Shown here piece by piece: positions 33,862 through 44,224 of a stretch of 64,000 bases of DNA. The position numbers and the translations under genes are program-made. Below the pieces are notes generated by a model, which was not told the DNA's origin, did not search any database, and worked only from the letters and a program-made list of their open reading frames with translations. Location of the stretch: contig DHOP01000026.1 of NCBI GenBank assembly GCA_002407775.1, forward strand, positions 61,630 to 125,629, read 5' to 3'. Each line of letters begins with the position of its first letter. Positions within the stretch are counted from its first letter, which is position 1. The DNA is from Prevotella sp. UBA5387. GTDB taxonomy: Bacteria; Bacteroidota; Bacteroidia; Bacteroidales; Bacteroidaceae.

Positions 33862-35085
33862 ATGGATATTACCGAAAGATTTATTAATTACACGAAATTT
33901 GACACCCAGTCGGCAGAGGACTCTCAGACCGTCCCCAGTACTCTAAAACAGCTTGAATTAGCAAAATACCTCAAGGAGGAGTTAGAGCACGAAGGATTAC
34001 ACGATGTCGAGATGGATGAGATGGGCTACATTTATGCCACACTTCCCTCGAACATGAAGAAGGAAGTGCCAACCATCGGTTTTATTTCCCACTATGATAC
34101 TGCTTTGGATGCTAGTGGTGCCAATATCAAAGCTCGTATTGTAAACAACTATGACGGCAAGGACATTGAACTATCCCCAGATATCATTTCTTCCCCAAAG
34201 AAGTTTCCTGAGCTCTTGGAGCATATAGGAGAAGATATCATCGTCACTGACGGAACAACACTCCTCGGTGCAGATGACAAGGCTGGTATAGCAGAAATCG
34301 TACAAGCCATGTGCTATCTGCGCGACCATGATGAAATCAAGCATGGTGACATCAGAGTAGCTTTCAATCCCGACGAAGAAATAGGGATGGGCGCTCACCA
34401 TTTCGATGTTGAGAAGTTCGGATGTCAATGGGCTTACACCATGGACGGTGGAGATCTCGGCGACTTGGAATATGAAAATTTCAATGCTGCGTCAGCCAAG
34501 ATAACAATCAAAGGTGTGAGTGTCCATACTGGCTATGCAAAGGGAAAAATGGTGAATGCCAGCCGACTTGCATGCGAATTTAACAGCTTTATCCCAGACA
34601 CCGATATTCCAGAGACGACCGAAGGCTACCAAGGTTTCTACCATCTTCTGGCCATCAATAGCCATTGCGAGGAAGCAAAGTTGAACTACATTATCCGTGA
34701 CCATGACCGCAAAAAGTTTGAAGAACGAAAAGATTTCATGGAGGATATCGTTCGGACGATGAATGAGAAATATGGTGCAGGTACCGTAGCTATTGAAATG
34801 AAAGACCAATACTACAACATGAAAGAGAAGATAGATCCCAACATGTATGTAGTGGACATCTTATTGAAAGCCATGCAGGAATGTAGCGTAGCACCTAAGG
34901 TGCAACCTATCCGTGGTGGTACTGATGGTGCCCAATTGTCTTTTCGTGGTCTCCCCTGCCCTAATGTATTTGCTGGTGGCGTGAATTATCATGGACCTTA
35001 TGAATTTGTATCTGTTCAGGTCATGAAAAAAGCCGTACAGGTTATTGTCAAGATTTGCGAAATAGTAGGCACATTCAAAGATTAA
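33862..35085 (+). CDS. pepT: Peptidase T
   Basis: A 407-residue M20 zinc tripeptidase acting in the cytoplasm. Zinc ligands: H77 (ISHYDT, with D79), D138-D139 (GADDKAG), E172-E173 (PDEEIG) and D195 (TMDGG). The start MDITERF is chosen because the upstream TTG-started extension is unlike the family. It may be read through from the tRNA promoter. A strong terminator follows. Confidence 0.95.
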   Translation: MDITERFINYTKFDTQSAEDSQTVPSTLKQLELAKYLKEELEHEGLHDVEMDEMGYIYATLPSNMKKEVPTIGFISHYDTALDASGANIKARIVNNYDGKDIELSPDIISSPKKFPELLEHIGEDIIVTDGTTLLGADDKAGIAEIVQAMCYLRDHDEIKHGDIRVAFNPDEEIGMGAHHFDVEKFGCQWAYTMDGGDLGDLEYENFNAASAKITIKGVSVHTGYAKGKMVNASRLACEFNSFIPDTDIPETTEGYQGFYHLLAINSHCEEAKLNYIIRDHDRKKFEERKDFMEDIVRTMNEKYGAGTVAIEMKDQYYNMKEKIDPNMYVVDILLKAMQECSVAPKVQPIRGGTDGAQLSFRGLPCPNVFAGGVNYHGPYEFVSVQVMKKAVQVIVKICEIVGTFKD

Positions 35086-35106
35086 TATATTATGGACTTA
35101 GCATAG

Positions 35107-35158
35107 GGCCTAACCTTGCTTTCCGAAGGGGAAGGCAGGGTTAGGCCTTTATTATTTA
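35107..35158 (+). terminator. Terminator after pepT
   Basis: An 18-bp stem starting GGCCTAACC (35107) and ending GGTTAGGCC (35147), with two G-T pairs, followed by TTTATTATTT. Confidence 0.9.
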
Positions 35159-35161
35159 CCT

Positions 35162-37414
35162 ATGGCAGAACTCCCTAATCTCATCAAGGACCTCGCCCTC
35201 ATCCTAGTAGTTGCGAGTGCAGTAACGCTTATCTTCAAGATGCTTAAGCAACCACTTGTCCTCGGATACATTGTGGCAGGTTTTCTTGTGGGCCCTCACA
35301 TGCCCTACACAATGCACGTGATGGACAAAGCCGACATCCAGACTTGGGCAGATATCGGAGTTATGTTCCTCTTGTTTTCTTTGGGACTGGACTTCTCATT
35401 TAAGAAGATACTTAGAATGGGGCTTTCCCCAATAATAGCCACACTTATCATTATCTTCTCGATGGCAGGGTTAGGACTCGCCGTAGGACTTAGTTTCGGC
35501 TGGAGCAGAATGGATAGCATCTTTCTCGGGGGAATGCTCGCGATGTCTTCGACCACTATTATATACAAGGCCTTTGATGACTTGGGGCTTCGACAACAGC
35601 GATTTGCCGGATTGGTAATGAGTGTATTGATACTGGAAGACATACTTGCTATTGTGTTGATGGTATTGCTCTCTGCCTTGGCTAATGGCTCAAGTCCGGA
35701 TGGAGGCCAGATGCTTAGTTCCATTTTACGCATTGGTTTCTTCCTAGTTCTATGGTTTGTGGTGGGACTTTTCATTATTCCCACATTCCTACGAAAGACA
35801 CGCGGACTAATGACAGATGAGACAATGGTTATTGTCTCCTTGGGTCTATGTTGTTTGATGGCATGGATTTCGAGCACCGTAGGATTTTCTCCTGCCTTTG
35901 GCGCATTTATCATGGGTAGCATTTTAGCAGAGACCATTGAGGCAGATAAGATTATTCGGTTGGTAGAACCAGTCAAGAGCCTTTTCGGTGCTATTTTTTT
36001 TGTATCGGTAGGAATGCTTGTCGACCCCAATATTTTGCTGGAATATGCCGCGCCTATATTAGTGTTGGTTGTTACGATATTACTTGGTCAGGCGGTATTG
36101 GGCACAAGTGGATTCATGCTTAGCGGGCAACCGCTCAAAACCGCCATGCGTTGCGGATTCTCCTTAGCACAGATAGGCGAGTTCGCTTTCATTATTGCCT
36201 CATTAGGATTATCACTCGGCGTTATTGGAGATTTTCTCTATCCAGTCGTCGTTGCCGTGTCAGTTATTACCACTTTCTTGACTCCCTACATGATACGAGT
36301 CGCCGAACCTTGTTACAATAAGTTAGAACAGGCTTTGCCCAAACGTTGGATTCGTCGCCTCAACCATCTTGGAACAGCACATCAGACAACCGCAATTGAG
36401 CAGAACAACTGGAAGAGCTTGTTACGTAAGATGGGAATAAACACGGGTATTTACACTATCCTTTGCATTGCCATCACTACGTTGATGCTAACGTTTTTCT
36501 TACCTTTTATTCGCGCAATTCTACCTCATTGGTGGGCAAATGCCGTATGTGGACTTCTGCTTATCATAATGTTGGCCCCGTTTATGCGGTCAATCATCAT
36601 GAAAAACAACCATAGTGAAGAGTTTAAGGCATTATGGATAGAGAGCCGACTCAACCGACTACCACTCATCTTTACCGTGCTGGTGCGAATCGTCATCGTT
36701 GCCACCTTCATCTTTTATATCTGCAATTATCTTGCGAGATTCGAGAATGCTCTGGTCATTACCTTAGCCATGGTCATCATTGTTCTGATGATTCTATCAC
36801 GTAGCCTGAAAAAACGGTCCATAGGCTTGGAGCGACTATTCGTAAAAAACCTGCATAGTCGAGAAATTGAGGCGCAGGTTCATGGCCGTCGCAGACCTCT
36901 TTTTAGTGATCGTCTGATAGACCGCGATATCCATATTTCAGACTTTGAGGTGCCTGGGGACTCGGCTTGGGCAGGCAAGACATTACAACAACTTAAGTTT
37001 CGCAATCGCTTTGGAGTCCATTTGAGTGGCATTCTCCGTGGTATGCAACGGCATAATATCCCTACGGGCCAAACTATTATTTTCCCTGGTGATCATCTAC
37101 AAGTGATTGGAAGCGATGAGCAACTGGAGCGATTCGGAAAGGCACTTAAGGGCGAACTTGTAGCCGAGGACGACCACATTGAGGAACGAGAGATGACATT
37201 ACAGAAATTGCGCCTCTCCAGTAATTGCACTTTCATTGGCAAGACATTAAAAGAAAGTGGCATCCGCGACCAATATAATTGCATGGTCGTTGGCTTGGAA
37301 GCGGGCCAAAAAAATCTCACTATGATTGACCCAACACACCAATTTGTTGTTGGAGACATCATTTGGGTAGTGGGTGAAAGACCGTCATTGCGGGCATTGA
37401 TAGCGCAAGCGTAA
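35162..37414 (+). CDS. CPA2 cation/proton antiporter with TrkA-C domains
   Basis: A 750-residue KefB/RosB-type protein. The first 380 residues are about 12 membrane helices of the Na+/H+ exchanger fold (PHMPYTMHV; LLFSLGLDFSFKK; MSSTTIIYKAFDDLGL). Extra hydrophobic segments follow at about 425-545. Two C-terminal TrkA-C-like domains (about 590-750) each have a typical IGKTL/AGKTL turn and GD-x-(I/L) end. No NAD-binding TrkA-N domain is evident. It should export K+ or Na+ in exchange for H+. The ATG is 4 bases after the terminator's T-run, so its promoter must lie within or before that hairpin. Confidence 0.9.
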   Translation: MAELPNLIKDLALILVVASAVTLIFKMLKQPLVLGYIVAGFLVGPHMPYTMHVMDKADIQTWADIGVMFLLFSLGLDFSFKKILRMGLSPIIATLIIIFSMAGLGLAVGLSFGWSRMDSIFLGGMLAMSSTTIIYKAFDDLGLRQQRFAGLVMSVLILEDILAIVLMVLLSALANGSSPDGGQMLSSILRIGFFLVLWFVVGLFIIPTFLRKTRGLMTDETMVIVSLGLCCLMAWISSTVGFSPAFGAFIMGSILAETIEADKIIRLVEPVKSLFGAIFFVSVGMLVDPNILLEYAAPILVLVVTILLGQAVLGTSGFMLSGQPLKTAMRCGFSLAQIGEFAFIIASLGLSLGVIGDFLYPVVVAVSVITTFLTPYMIRVAEPCYNKLEQALPKRWIRRLNHLGTAHQTTAIEQNNWKSLLRKMGINTGIYTILCIAITTLMLTFFLPFIRAILPHWWANAVCGLLLIIMLAPFMRSIIMKNNHSEEFKALWIESRLNRLPLIFTVLVRIVIVATFIFYICNYLARFENALVITLAMVIIVLMILSRSLKKRSIGLERLFVKNLHSREIEAQVHGRRRPLFSDRLIDRDIHISDFEVPGDSAWAGKTLQQLKFRNRFGVHLSGILRGMQRHNIPTGQTIIFPGDHLQVIGSDEQLERFGKALKGELVAEDDHIEEREMTLQKLRLSSNCTFIGKTLKESGIRDQYNCMVVGLEAGQKNLTMIDPTHQFVVGDIIWVVGERPSLRALIAQA

Positions 37415-37647
37415 CCATAAAAACACCTTTGTCCTCGTATACCAGATATTCCTCCTCGAGGTTATTGGATTTATCTTTAAGTGGGAATCAATGATTTCCC
37501 GCTTTTTCTTTGTGTGTATTGAAATGGGAATAGGCAAAATATATCAATTGAAAGAAAATTACACGATTTTTCTACGTTTTTGTATAATCAAGCAAAAAAG
37601 TATCATATTCTGCTAATATAATAACGTATTTTACTCTTGATATTTCA

Positions 37648-37655
37648 TATCTTTG
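37648..37655 (+). promoter_or_regulatory. -7 promoter box TATCTTTG for the 37707 gene
   Basis: A consensus box 52 bases before the start. The upstream interval 37415-37640 is AT-rich and shows no gene. Confidence 0.65.
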
Positions 37656-37706
37656 CAATGTCAACATACTAACATCTTTATTTTTTTCTACCTAAATTAA
37701 ACTGAT

Positions 37707-39044
37707 ATGAAGTATTTTTTTACCCTAATTATTGGTGCGCTTAGTGTTTTAAGCGCTAGTAGTGCTACTATCGAAAAATTGAGATTATCCACAGATCAGT
37801 GGGGTTCCTCTTTAGTAGCAAATAGTAATGTTACCTTGCTTTCGACATCTCAGTATGGCGAATTCAACATTTCCAACACTCTCCCAGTGGACATGAACAC
37901 TTACACAGGAGTAAGGGTGGACTATTCAAACGCCATAACGGCAGAAGATGGCTCATTCTATCAGATAGTCTTAGGTGGAGGTACCTATGATAGTGGGTCT
38001 TATAGTTGGTCAGAATCTGACTTTGTAGATCTTGACGCTACGAAAAACACCATTACGGTTACCTTTGATAAAACAAAATTCGTAGATAACTCTATCCAAC
38101 GTCTAGCCCTTCAGGCAAAGGGTGTTGGTTGCAGTGTCATGATTAATAGTGCCTATCTAATTAAGGGTGATGGCTCTGAAGTACAGATCGTATTTGGTGG
38201 AGTATCATGGGGATTGACTCGCACCGACAATTATCCTGATTTAGCAACGTTCAACTTCACAAATAGTTATGGAGGGCAGAAAGTACAAACCATGGACAAT
38301 GCGGAGTGCACATATAAAACCCCTGGACAAGCTTACGTTTACACTATGGAGCTGACCGAACCTACATCTGATGACGGTTACTTTTTTGAAGCTGATGGTG
38401 AGAGTGGTGGTTATGCTTGGTTCAACCTTCCAGCTGGTGTATCTACTTTTACCTTCGCAATCAACGACTCAACAAATAAACAGGAACTAAAGACTTTGTG
38501 GTTTAAGCATGGTGGAAATTCAGCTGTAACTCCAGCCACTATTACCATCAAGTCACTAACAAGAACACCTGTGGCATCCTATTATGTCCTTGGTGACTTT
38601 TCTGCATGGACACTTGCTGGTACCATTGCAGGTGCTATGACAACAACTGATGGCGTTAAGTATATAAGGAACATCACAACAACGAAGGTAGACCAATACT
38701 GGAAGATTGCTCCACAATCTTCGCTTTTGGCAACCGATCTTGATTGGACCAAAATGTATGGTGTAGCAACTGATGGCAGCACAGCTTCTTCCGGTACATT
38801 GATACAAGGAGATAATGTAGGTGCCCTAAAGATTGCTGCCGCTGGATCTTATGTGTTACAACTGAATGCTGAGACACTTACCTACACTCTCTATACAGCA
38901 GAGGAATATACCGCTGGAGTAAATGGTGTTTTGATTAGCAAGCCGGTAGCAAATGGTGAGATATTCAACCTTGCTGGACAACGCGTTAGCGAGAGTTATA
39001 AGGGTGTGGTCATCAAAAATGGAAAGAAACACATCAATAGGTAA
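37707..39044 (+). CDS. Secreted multi-domain protein with C-terminal sorting-like motif
   Basis: A 445-residue protein with signal peptide MKYFFTLIIGALSVLSASSA. The N-terminal 290 residues look like beta-sandwich modules (Tyr/Gly/Asp/Ser-rich, possibly carbohydrate-binding). Residues about 292-400 resemble a SusE/SusF-type starch-binding module (SYYVLGDFSAWTLAG; YWKIAPQSS). The end EIFNLAGQRVSESYKGVV..NGKKHINR is the short C-terminal motif common on Prevotella secreted proteins. It precedes the PUL but has its own promoter and terminator, so a link to the PUL is possible but not shown. Confidence 0.65.
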   Translation: MKYFFTLIIGALSVLSASSATIEKLRLSTDQWGSSLVANSNVTLLSTSQYGEFNISNTLPVDMNTYTGVRVDYSNAITAEDGSFYQIVLGGGTYDSGSYSWSESDFVDLDATKNTITVTFDKTKFVDNSIQRLALQAKGVGCSVMINSAYLIKGDGSEVQIVFGGVSWGLTRTDNYPDLATFNFTNSYGGQKVQTMDNAECTYKTPGQAYVYTMELTEPTSDDGYFFEADGESGGYAWFNLPAGVSTFTFAINDSTNKQELKTLWFKHGGNSAVTPATITIKSLTRTPVASYYVLGDFSAWTLAGTIAGAMTTTDGVKYIRNITTTKVDQYWKIAPQSSLLATDLDWTKMYGVATDGSTASSGTLIQGDNVGALKIAAAGSYVLQLNAETLTYTLYTAEEYTAGVNGVLISKPVANGEIFNLAGQRVSESYKGVVIKNGKKHINR

Positions 39045-39064
39045 ATGATGAGCCTGCAATAATC

Positions 39065-39099
39065 ATAGAGGTGTCGGCGGTGTCGACACCTCTATTTTT
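39065..39099 (+). terminator. Terminator after the 37707 gene
   Basis: ATAGAGGTGTCG (39065-39076) pairs perfectly with 39084-39095; TTTT follows. It separates this gene from the PUL. Confidence 0.88.
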
Positions 39100-39236
39100 A
39101 CAAACTGGCAATAAGCAAGTATCAGCATTAGGCAACAAAGTATTGCCTTTATGAGTGGATCCTTCTAATCTTATCGACTCAATCAGAATATACTCTGGTT
39201 ATCAAATCCAAAACTAACACCAAATCATAAAACCTA

Positions 39237-42200
39237 ATGAAGAAAATAGCATTGCTTTGGCTAATGCTCCTTGTGAGCAGCCTAACATTCGCTCAATCGT
39301 CAGTAAGAGGAACCATCACCGATCAGGCTGGTGATCCAATCATTGGGGCAAGCGTCTCTGTAAAAGGTGCAAAAGGTGCTGGGGCTGTCTCCGACACTAA
39401 TGGTAGCTTTTCTATTACCGTGCCCTCTACGAGAAGCCAACTCGTCGTAAGCTATGTAGGTTACGAGACACAAACTGTCAGCCTTGCTGGTCAAACGAGT
39501 ATAAATGTTGTGCTTACAGAAGATCGTCAAACCCTTAATGAAGTTGTAGTAGTAGGCTATGGCGTCATGAAACGTAGCGACCTAACTGGCTCTGTCTCAT
39601 CGATTGATGAAAAAGCTATTAAACAAGGAGTGAATACAAGCATAGAACAAGCCATGCAAGGGCGAATTGCAGGCGTGTCAGTCATGCAAAATTCAGGAGC
39701 CCCAGGTGGTGGTATTTCCGTACAAGTACGTGGCATCAACTCTCTGAGCAATAACGAACCACTATATGTAGTCGACGGAATTGCCATGTCAGGTCAGTCG
39801 AGCGAAAATACCAGTGCATTGGCAAGTATTAACCCTTCAGACATTACGAATATTGAAGTACTTAAGGATGCCTCGGCAACAGCCATATATGGGTCGCGTG
39901 CCAGCAATGGTGTTGTGTTAATAACTACCAAGAAAGGTCAGGCGGGCAAGACTCAAGTTCAATACGAAGGTTATGTGGGTTGGCAATCCTTGCCCAATAC
40001 TTTGGAAATGATGAATTTGAAGGAGTATGCACGATTCTATAACGACCGCGCCACCATCCTTGGCTGGGGAATTCGTGAAGACTACAAGGATGCATCACTG
40101 CTCACCGATGGAACTGATTGGCAAAACGTCCTTTTTGATACTGCATTCATGCACAATCACCAATTGAATGTGAGCGGTGGCACAAAGGGAACTAATTTCT
40201 CGCTCTCTGGTGGTTATTTGAACCAAGAGGGTGTTGGCATTGGCTCATCGTTCGACAGAGCCTCGTTCCGTGCCAATGTTGACACGGAGGTTAGCAAGTG
40301 GTTGCGGATTGGCATGAACGCCTACTATGCCAACACCAATCAAGTGGTCACATTTGATGCCAGCAATGCCATTCAGACAGCATTGTATCAATTCCCCGAC
40401 GTAGCACCTAGGAATCCTGATGGAACTTATGGTTTCGTTCAGACGAGCGAATTTGCCACATACTATTCCAATCCGCTTTTTGAGGCACAAATGCGCGAGA
40501 ACAACAAAAAGAATCAATCTCTTGACTATAATCTCTATGCCAATATCATGCCTATCAAAAATCTCACCATCCGTTTGGAGTATGGTGGTAGCAATGGTTG
40601 GGGACAGAATTACTACTTTCAACCATCCTACGGATATGGCTCCATCATCGTGGAAAGCATATCGAGGCGTGGCAATACAAAAAACGAATATAACACGTTC
40701 AAGCAATATGCTACCTATGACTTTGATCTTTGGAAAGGAAGCCATATGCAAATCATGGGAGGACATGAGGCACAATGGGGAAAATGGCAAAGTTTAGAGG
40801 GTACTCGAAAGGGCTTTATCTCGGATGCTATTCATAGCCTTAACGTGGGCGACTCTTCTACATCAACAAACACGGGTGATGATGGCACTCCCTGGGCCAT
40901 TGAATCTTACTACGGGAGATTGAACTATAATCTCTTGGATAGATACCTTCTAACAGCTACTCTCCGTACTGATGGTTCGTCAAGCTTTAGCAAAGAAAAC
41001 CGCTGGGGATGGTTCCCATCAGTTGCATTGGCATGGCGCATCAGTAATGAAGGATTCATGAAGAATATCAAATGGGTGAACAACCTGAAACTTCGACTTG
41101 GTTGGGGACTTGTTGGAAACCAAAGTGTCGGTAGCTATGCTTATGGTGCCACTATGGCCAACGTTCCCACGTCTTGGGGTACAGGTTATTATCCTGCAAA
41201 TTTTGCCAATCCCGATTTAAAGTGGGAAAGTACTCACGCTTGGAACGTTGGTATTGACCTAAATATGCTCAACAACCGAATTGAATTCATCGTGGATGCA
41301 TATTATAAAAAGACAAAGGACTTGCTGATGCAAGCTTCATTGCCTTCCTACATCATAAATAATGACTATATGGGCATGACTTCGCCTTGGGTTAACGCTG
41401 GCGAAATGGAGAACAAGGGTATTGAGTTTACGCTCAACACCGTTAACCTAATGACAAAGGACTGGCGTTGGCAAACTGGGCTCACCCTATCTATGAACCG
41501 TAACAAGCTTACACGTACGAATAGCGAACAGAGTGCTCTTTTTGGCACAATAGGATCAAATACGTATACCATGTCAGAGATTGGTGGAACTGTAGGTAGG
41601 TTTTATGGATACAATGTCATAGGGATGTTCACTGATGAGAATTCTTTTTATCAACGCAACCAGCTGGGCGAGTTCTTGCTAGATCAGGACGGCAACAGAC
41701 TACCAGTGGCACGCCCAGTAAATTCAGAGGGTAGCATGTATGACATTGCTAAAGGAAGTATTTGGGTAGGTGACTATATATTCGAAGATGTGAATAAAGA
41801 CGGAAAAATTACCGAAGCAGACCGCAAATATATTGGTAATCCAAATCCTGATTTCACATTCGGCTTAAACAATGTGATAACATGGAAAGACTTCGAACTA
41901 TCATTCTTTATTAACGGAAGTGTCGGTAACGACGTCTACAACCTTGTGAGACAGAACCATACCGATTTCTCCGTTTGGAGCAATCTGATGAAGGATGCCA
42001 CTAATTACGCCGTAATAGGACTCCACGACGAAGCAGGTTCAGCACTAGATATTACTAATGTCTACATTACCAACGCTTCTACAGCCACTTATCCTCGAAT
42101 CTACACCAAAGGCGGAAGTATGAATGACAACAACCGAATCAGTAGCCGTTTTGTTGAAGATGGCTCCTATGTAAGGCTGAAGTCACTCTCTTTCGCATGG

Positions 42201-42407
42201 AATATGCCAAAAAAATGGATTTCAAAAGTAAATCTTGACTGGGTACAAATATATGCCAATGCTCAAAACTTATTCACCATAACTGGCTACGATGGCTACG
42301 ATCCAGAAATTGGAGCCAATGGACAAAGCGTGATTTTACAGGGTATAGACAACTATCGCTATCCTTCTCAACGCATCTATAACGTAGGACTAAAAGTAAG
42401 ATTCTAA
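39237..42407 (+). CDS. SusC-like TonB-dependent glycan importer
   Basis: A 1056-residue outer-membrane transporter. It has a signal peptide (ending TFAQ), a carboxypeptidase-like N-domain (25-105), a TonB-box region and plug with NEVVVVGYGVMKRSDLTGSV, and a plug segment VRGINSLSNNEPLYVVDGI characteristic of the SusC family. The barrel ends IYNVGLKVRF. With SusD it forms the lid-and-barrel pump for oligosaccharides. It is the first gene of a four-gene PUL. No TAnnTTTG box is visible in the 39100-39236 upstream interval, consistent with an activator-dependent promoter. Confidence 0.96.
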   Translation: MKKIALLWLMLLVSSLTFAQSSVRGTITDQAGDPIIGASVSVKGAKGAGAVSDTNGSFSITVPSTRSQLVVSYVGYETQTVSLAGQTSINVVLTEDRQTLNEVVVVGYGVMKRSDLTGSVSSIDEKAIKQGVNTSIEQAMQGRIAGVSVMQNSGAPGGGISVQVRGINSLSNNEPLYVVDGIAMSGQSSENTSALASINPSDITNIEVLKDASATAIYGSRASNGVVLITTKKGQAGKTQVQYEGYVGWQSLPNTLEMMNLKEYARFYNDRATILGWGIREDYKDASLLTDGTDWQNVLFDTAFMHNHQLNVSGGTKGTNFSLSGGYLNQEGVGIGSSFDRASFRANVDTEVSKWLRIGMNAYYANTNQVVTFDASNAIQTALYQFPDVAPRNPDGTYGFVQTSEFATYYSNPLFEAQMRENNKKNQSLDYNLYANIMPIKNLTIRLEYGGSNGWGQNYYFQPSYGYGSIIVESISRRGNTKNEYNTFKQYATYDFDLWKGSHMQIMGGHEAQWGKWQSLEGTRKGFISDAIHSLNVGDSSTSTNTGDDGTPWAIESYYGRLNYNLLDRYLLTATLRTDGSSSFSKENRWGWFPSVALAWRISNEGFMKNIKWVNNLKLRLGWGLVGNQSVGSYAYGATMANVPTSWGTGYYPANFANPDLKWESTHAWNVGIDLNMLNNRIEFIVDAYYKKTKDLLMQASLPSYIINNDYMGMTSPWVNAGEMENKGIEFTLNTVNLMTKDWRWQTGLTLSMNRNKLTRTNSEQSALFGTIGSNTYTMSEIGGTVGRFYGYNVIGMFTDENSFYQRNQLGEFLLDQDGNRLPVARPVNSEGSMYDIAKGSIWVGDYIFEDVNKDGKITEADRKYIGNPNPDFTFGLNNVITWKDFELSFFINGSVGNDVYNLVRQNHTDFSVWSNLMKDATNYAVIGLHDEAGSALDITNVYITNASTATYPRIYTKGGSMNDNNRISSRFVEDGSYVRLKSLSFAWNMPKKWISKVNLDWVQIYANAQNLFTITGYDGYDPEIGANGQSVILQGIDNYRYPSQRIYNVGLKVRF

Positions 42408-42417
42408 CCTTAAAGAC

Positions 42418-44214
42418 ATGAAGAAGAAGAATATATTTAAGTTTATCGCTATTGCCTTTTTGGTGACTATAACGAATGGTTGTAGCGACAACTTTTTAGA
42501 CAAGACCCCGTCTGGCAACTACACATCGGCTACTTTCTATGCTTCCGATGATGCCGTGATGAAGGGTATAGAGCCTCTTTACAACCGCGCATGGTTTGAT
42601 TTCAATCGCCGTGCAATCATCGGCATGGGCTCATACCGTGCAAATGATGGCTGGAATCCTTACGTGAGTGCAGAGTTCGCACGTTTCCAAGTTACAAGTT
42701 TAACTCAGGACATGAGCCTTGCTTGGTCATCTCTTTACAACGTAATAACCATGTCCAATGCTACGTTGAAGAACATAAAGGAATACTGTTCCGACAAAGT
42801 AACAGAGGAAGTAAAAAATCAAGCAATGGGCGAATGCTATCTCATGCGAGCCACGGCCTACTTCTATTTGCTTCGTGGTTGGGGTGCTAATATCATCATT
42901 GAGGACAATGATAAGTTCGTAAACAATCCGATACAACCTCTAAACCCAGAGGATGACGTACTGAAGTTTATCATTCAAGACTACCGAAAAGCAGCTGACT
43001 TGATGCGAGCAAACATCGTCAACCACCACCCTTCCAAATACGCCGCAAAGGCTTTGCTGGCAAAAGCCCTACTTGCTCAGAGCGGATGGAACCAAACCAC
43101 ACGTGACGAGAACACTCTTAAGGAGGTAGTAGGGTTGTGTAACGAAGTACTCAATAGTGGCAAGTATTCATTGATGGAAAACTATGAGGACCTTTTCAAG
43201 GCTCAAAACAATGATAACTCTGAAACATTGCTAGCTATGCGATGGGCAGATGCAAACCTTGGTACAGAGTCAGGATGGGGAGCCATCAATTGCCTTTACT
43301 CCGATCTCACTTTCTCAGAAGTAACTGACGTGAATGTTTGGGGTGGTAATCTTACTGCATCAGTTGACATGATCGATCTCTATAATGAGGAGCCAACCGA
43401 TACTTTCCGTCTCCGGGCCACTTTCTTTACTCCTGGACGTCATTACAGCTACATCAAACAAGCAGAGGGCGGATATACTTATAATCATAACTGGATGCAA
43501 TGCAAGAAGGGAGTGTTAGGAACCAAAGCAGATGCTGGAGGGCACCTTGCCCAAATGGCTTCTCCTCTCAACACATATATCCAAAGGTTAGCAGACATCT
43601 ACCTTATCAAAGCAGAAGCAATATTAGGTAACCAAGATGTTTGCAAGGACCAAGATGGTTTGAATGCGCTCAATGCCGTAAGGCTTCGGGCAGGACTTTC
43701 ACCTCGCAAGTCCTTCACATTCCAGCAACTCATTGACGAAAGGCGAAAAGAGTTCTGCATGGAGTATTTTAACTGGTTTGATATGGTAACATGGTATCGA
43801 TGGAAACCTCAATATATGCTTGATTTCTTCAACAACAAGCAACATCGTGCCTTCGAATACCGTGAAGGGGATGTTCTCCAAAATAAAGATGGAACGCTAA
43901 GTTACCGTGCCTTTCTCAATAGCGGAACAAACGCTTGGTACTTTACCGATGCAGACGGTCATGTCTACTGGAACGATCATTTAGCTGTTTCAGAAACCGA
44001 TAGCAAGACCGTTTATTTCCGAGGAAGGCCTGTTGACAAGGCTCATGGCTATGTGTACGATGTTGATTCATTAGTTCGCGCCAATGCTAATCTAGTCCCA
44101 ATTATTCTTAATGAAACCAACATTTTTATGCCTTATCCCGAGGCTGATGTGTTGCAAAACCATTATCTGAAAGAGACTCCACAACCATACAATTTCGGAG
44201 ATGACACGAAATAA
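42418..44214 (+). CDS. SusD-like surface glycan-binding lipoprotein
   Basis: A 598-residue SusD/RagB-family lipoprotein with signal peptide and lipobox (TNGCSDNFLDKTP). TPR-like helices at its N-terminal half (QAMGECYLMRATAYFYLLRGWG in part) and a C-terminal region with RLADIYLIKAEAILG and DERRKEFCMEYFNWFDMVTW are typical. It caps the SusC barrel at the cell surface. It starts 10 bases after SusC. The next gene starts before or just after its stop. Confidence 0.95.
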   Translation: MKKKNIFKFIAIAFLVTITNGCSDNFLDKTPSGNYTSATFYASDDAVMKGIEPLYNRAWFDFNRRAIIGMGSYRANDGWNPYVSAEFARFQVTSLTQDMSLAWSSLYNVITMSNATLKNIKEYCSDKVTEEVKNQAMGECYLMRATAYFYLLRGWGANIIIEDNDKFVNNPIQPLNPEDDVLKFIIQDYRKAADLMRANIVNHHPSKYAAKALLAKALLAQSGWNQTTRDENTLKEVVGLCNEVLNSGKYSLMENYEDLFKAQNNDNSETLLAMRWADANLGTESGWGAINCLYSDLTFSEVTDVNVWGGNLTASVDMIDLYNEEPTDTFRLRATFFTPGRHYSYIKQAEGGYTYNHNWMQCKKGVLGTKADAGGHLAQMASPLNTYIQRLADIYLIKAEAILGNQDVCKDQDGLNALNAVRLRAGLSPRKSFTFQQLIDERRKEFCMEYFNWFDMVTWYRWKPQYMLDFFNNKQHRAFEYREGDVLQNKDGTLSYRAFLNSGTNAWYFTDADGHVYWNDHLAVSETDSKTVYFRGRPVDKAHGYVYDVDSLVRANANLVPIILNETNIFMPYPEADVLQNHYLKETPQPYNFGDDTK

Positions 44215-44224
44215 ATGTCCTAAA

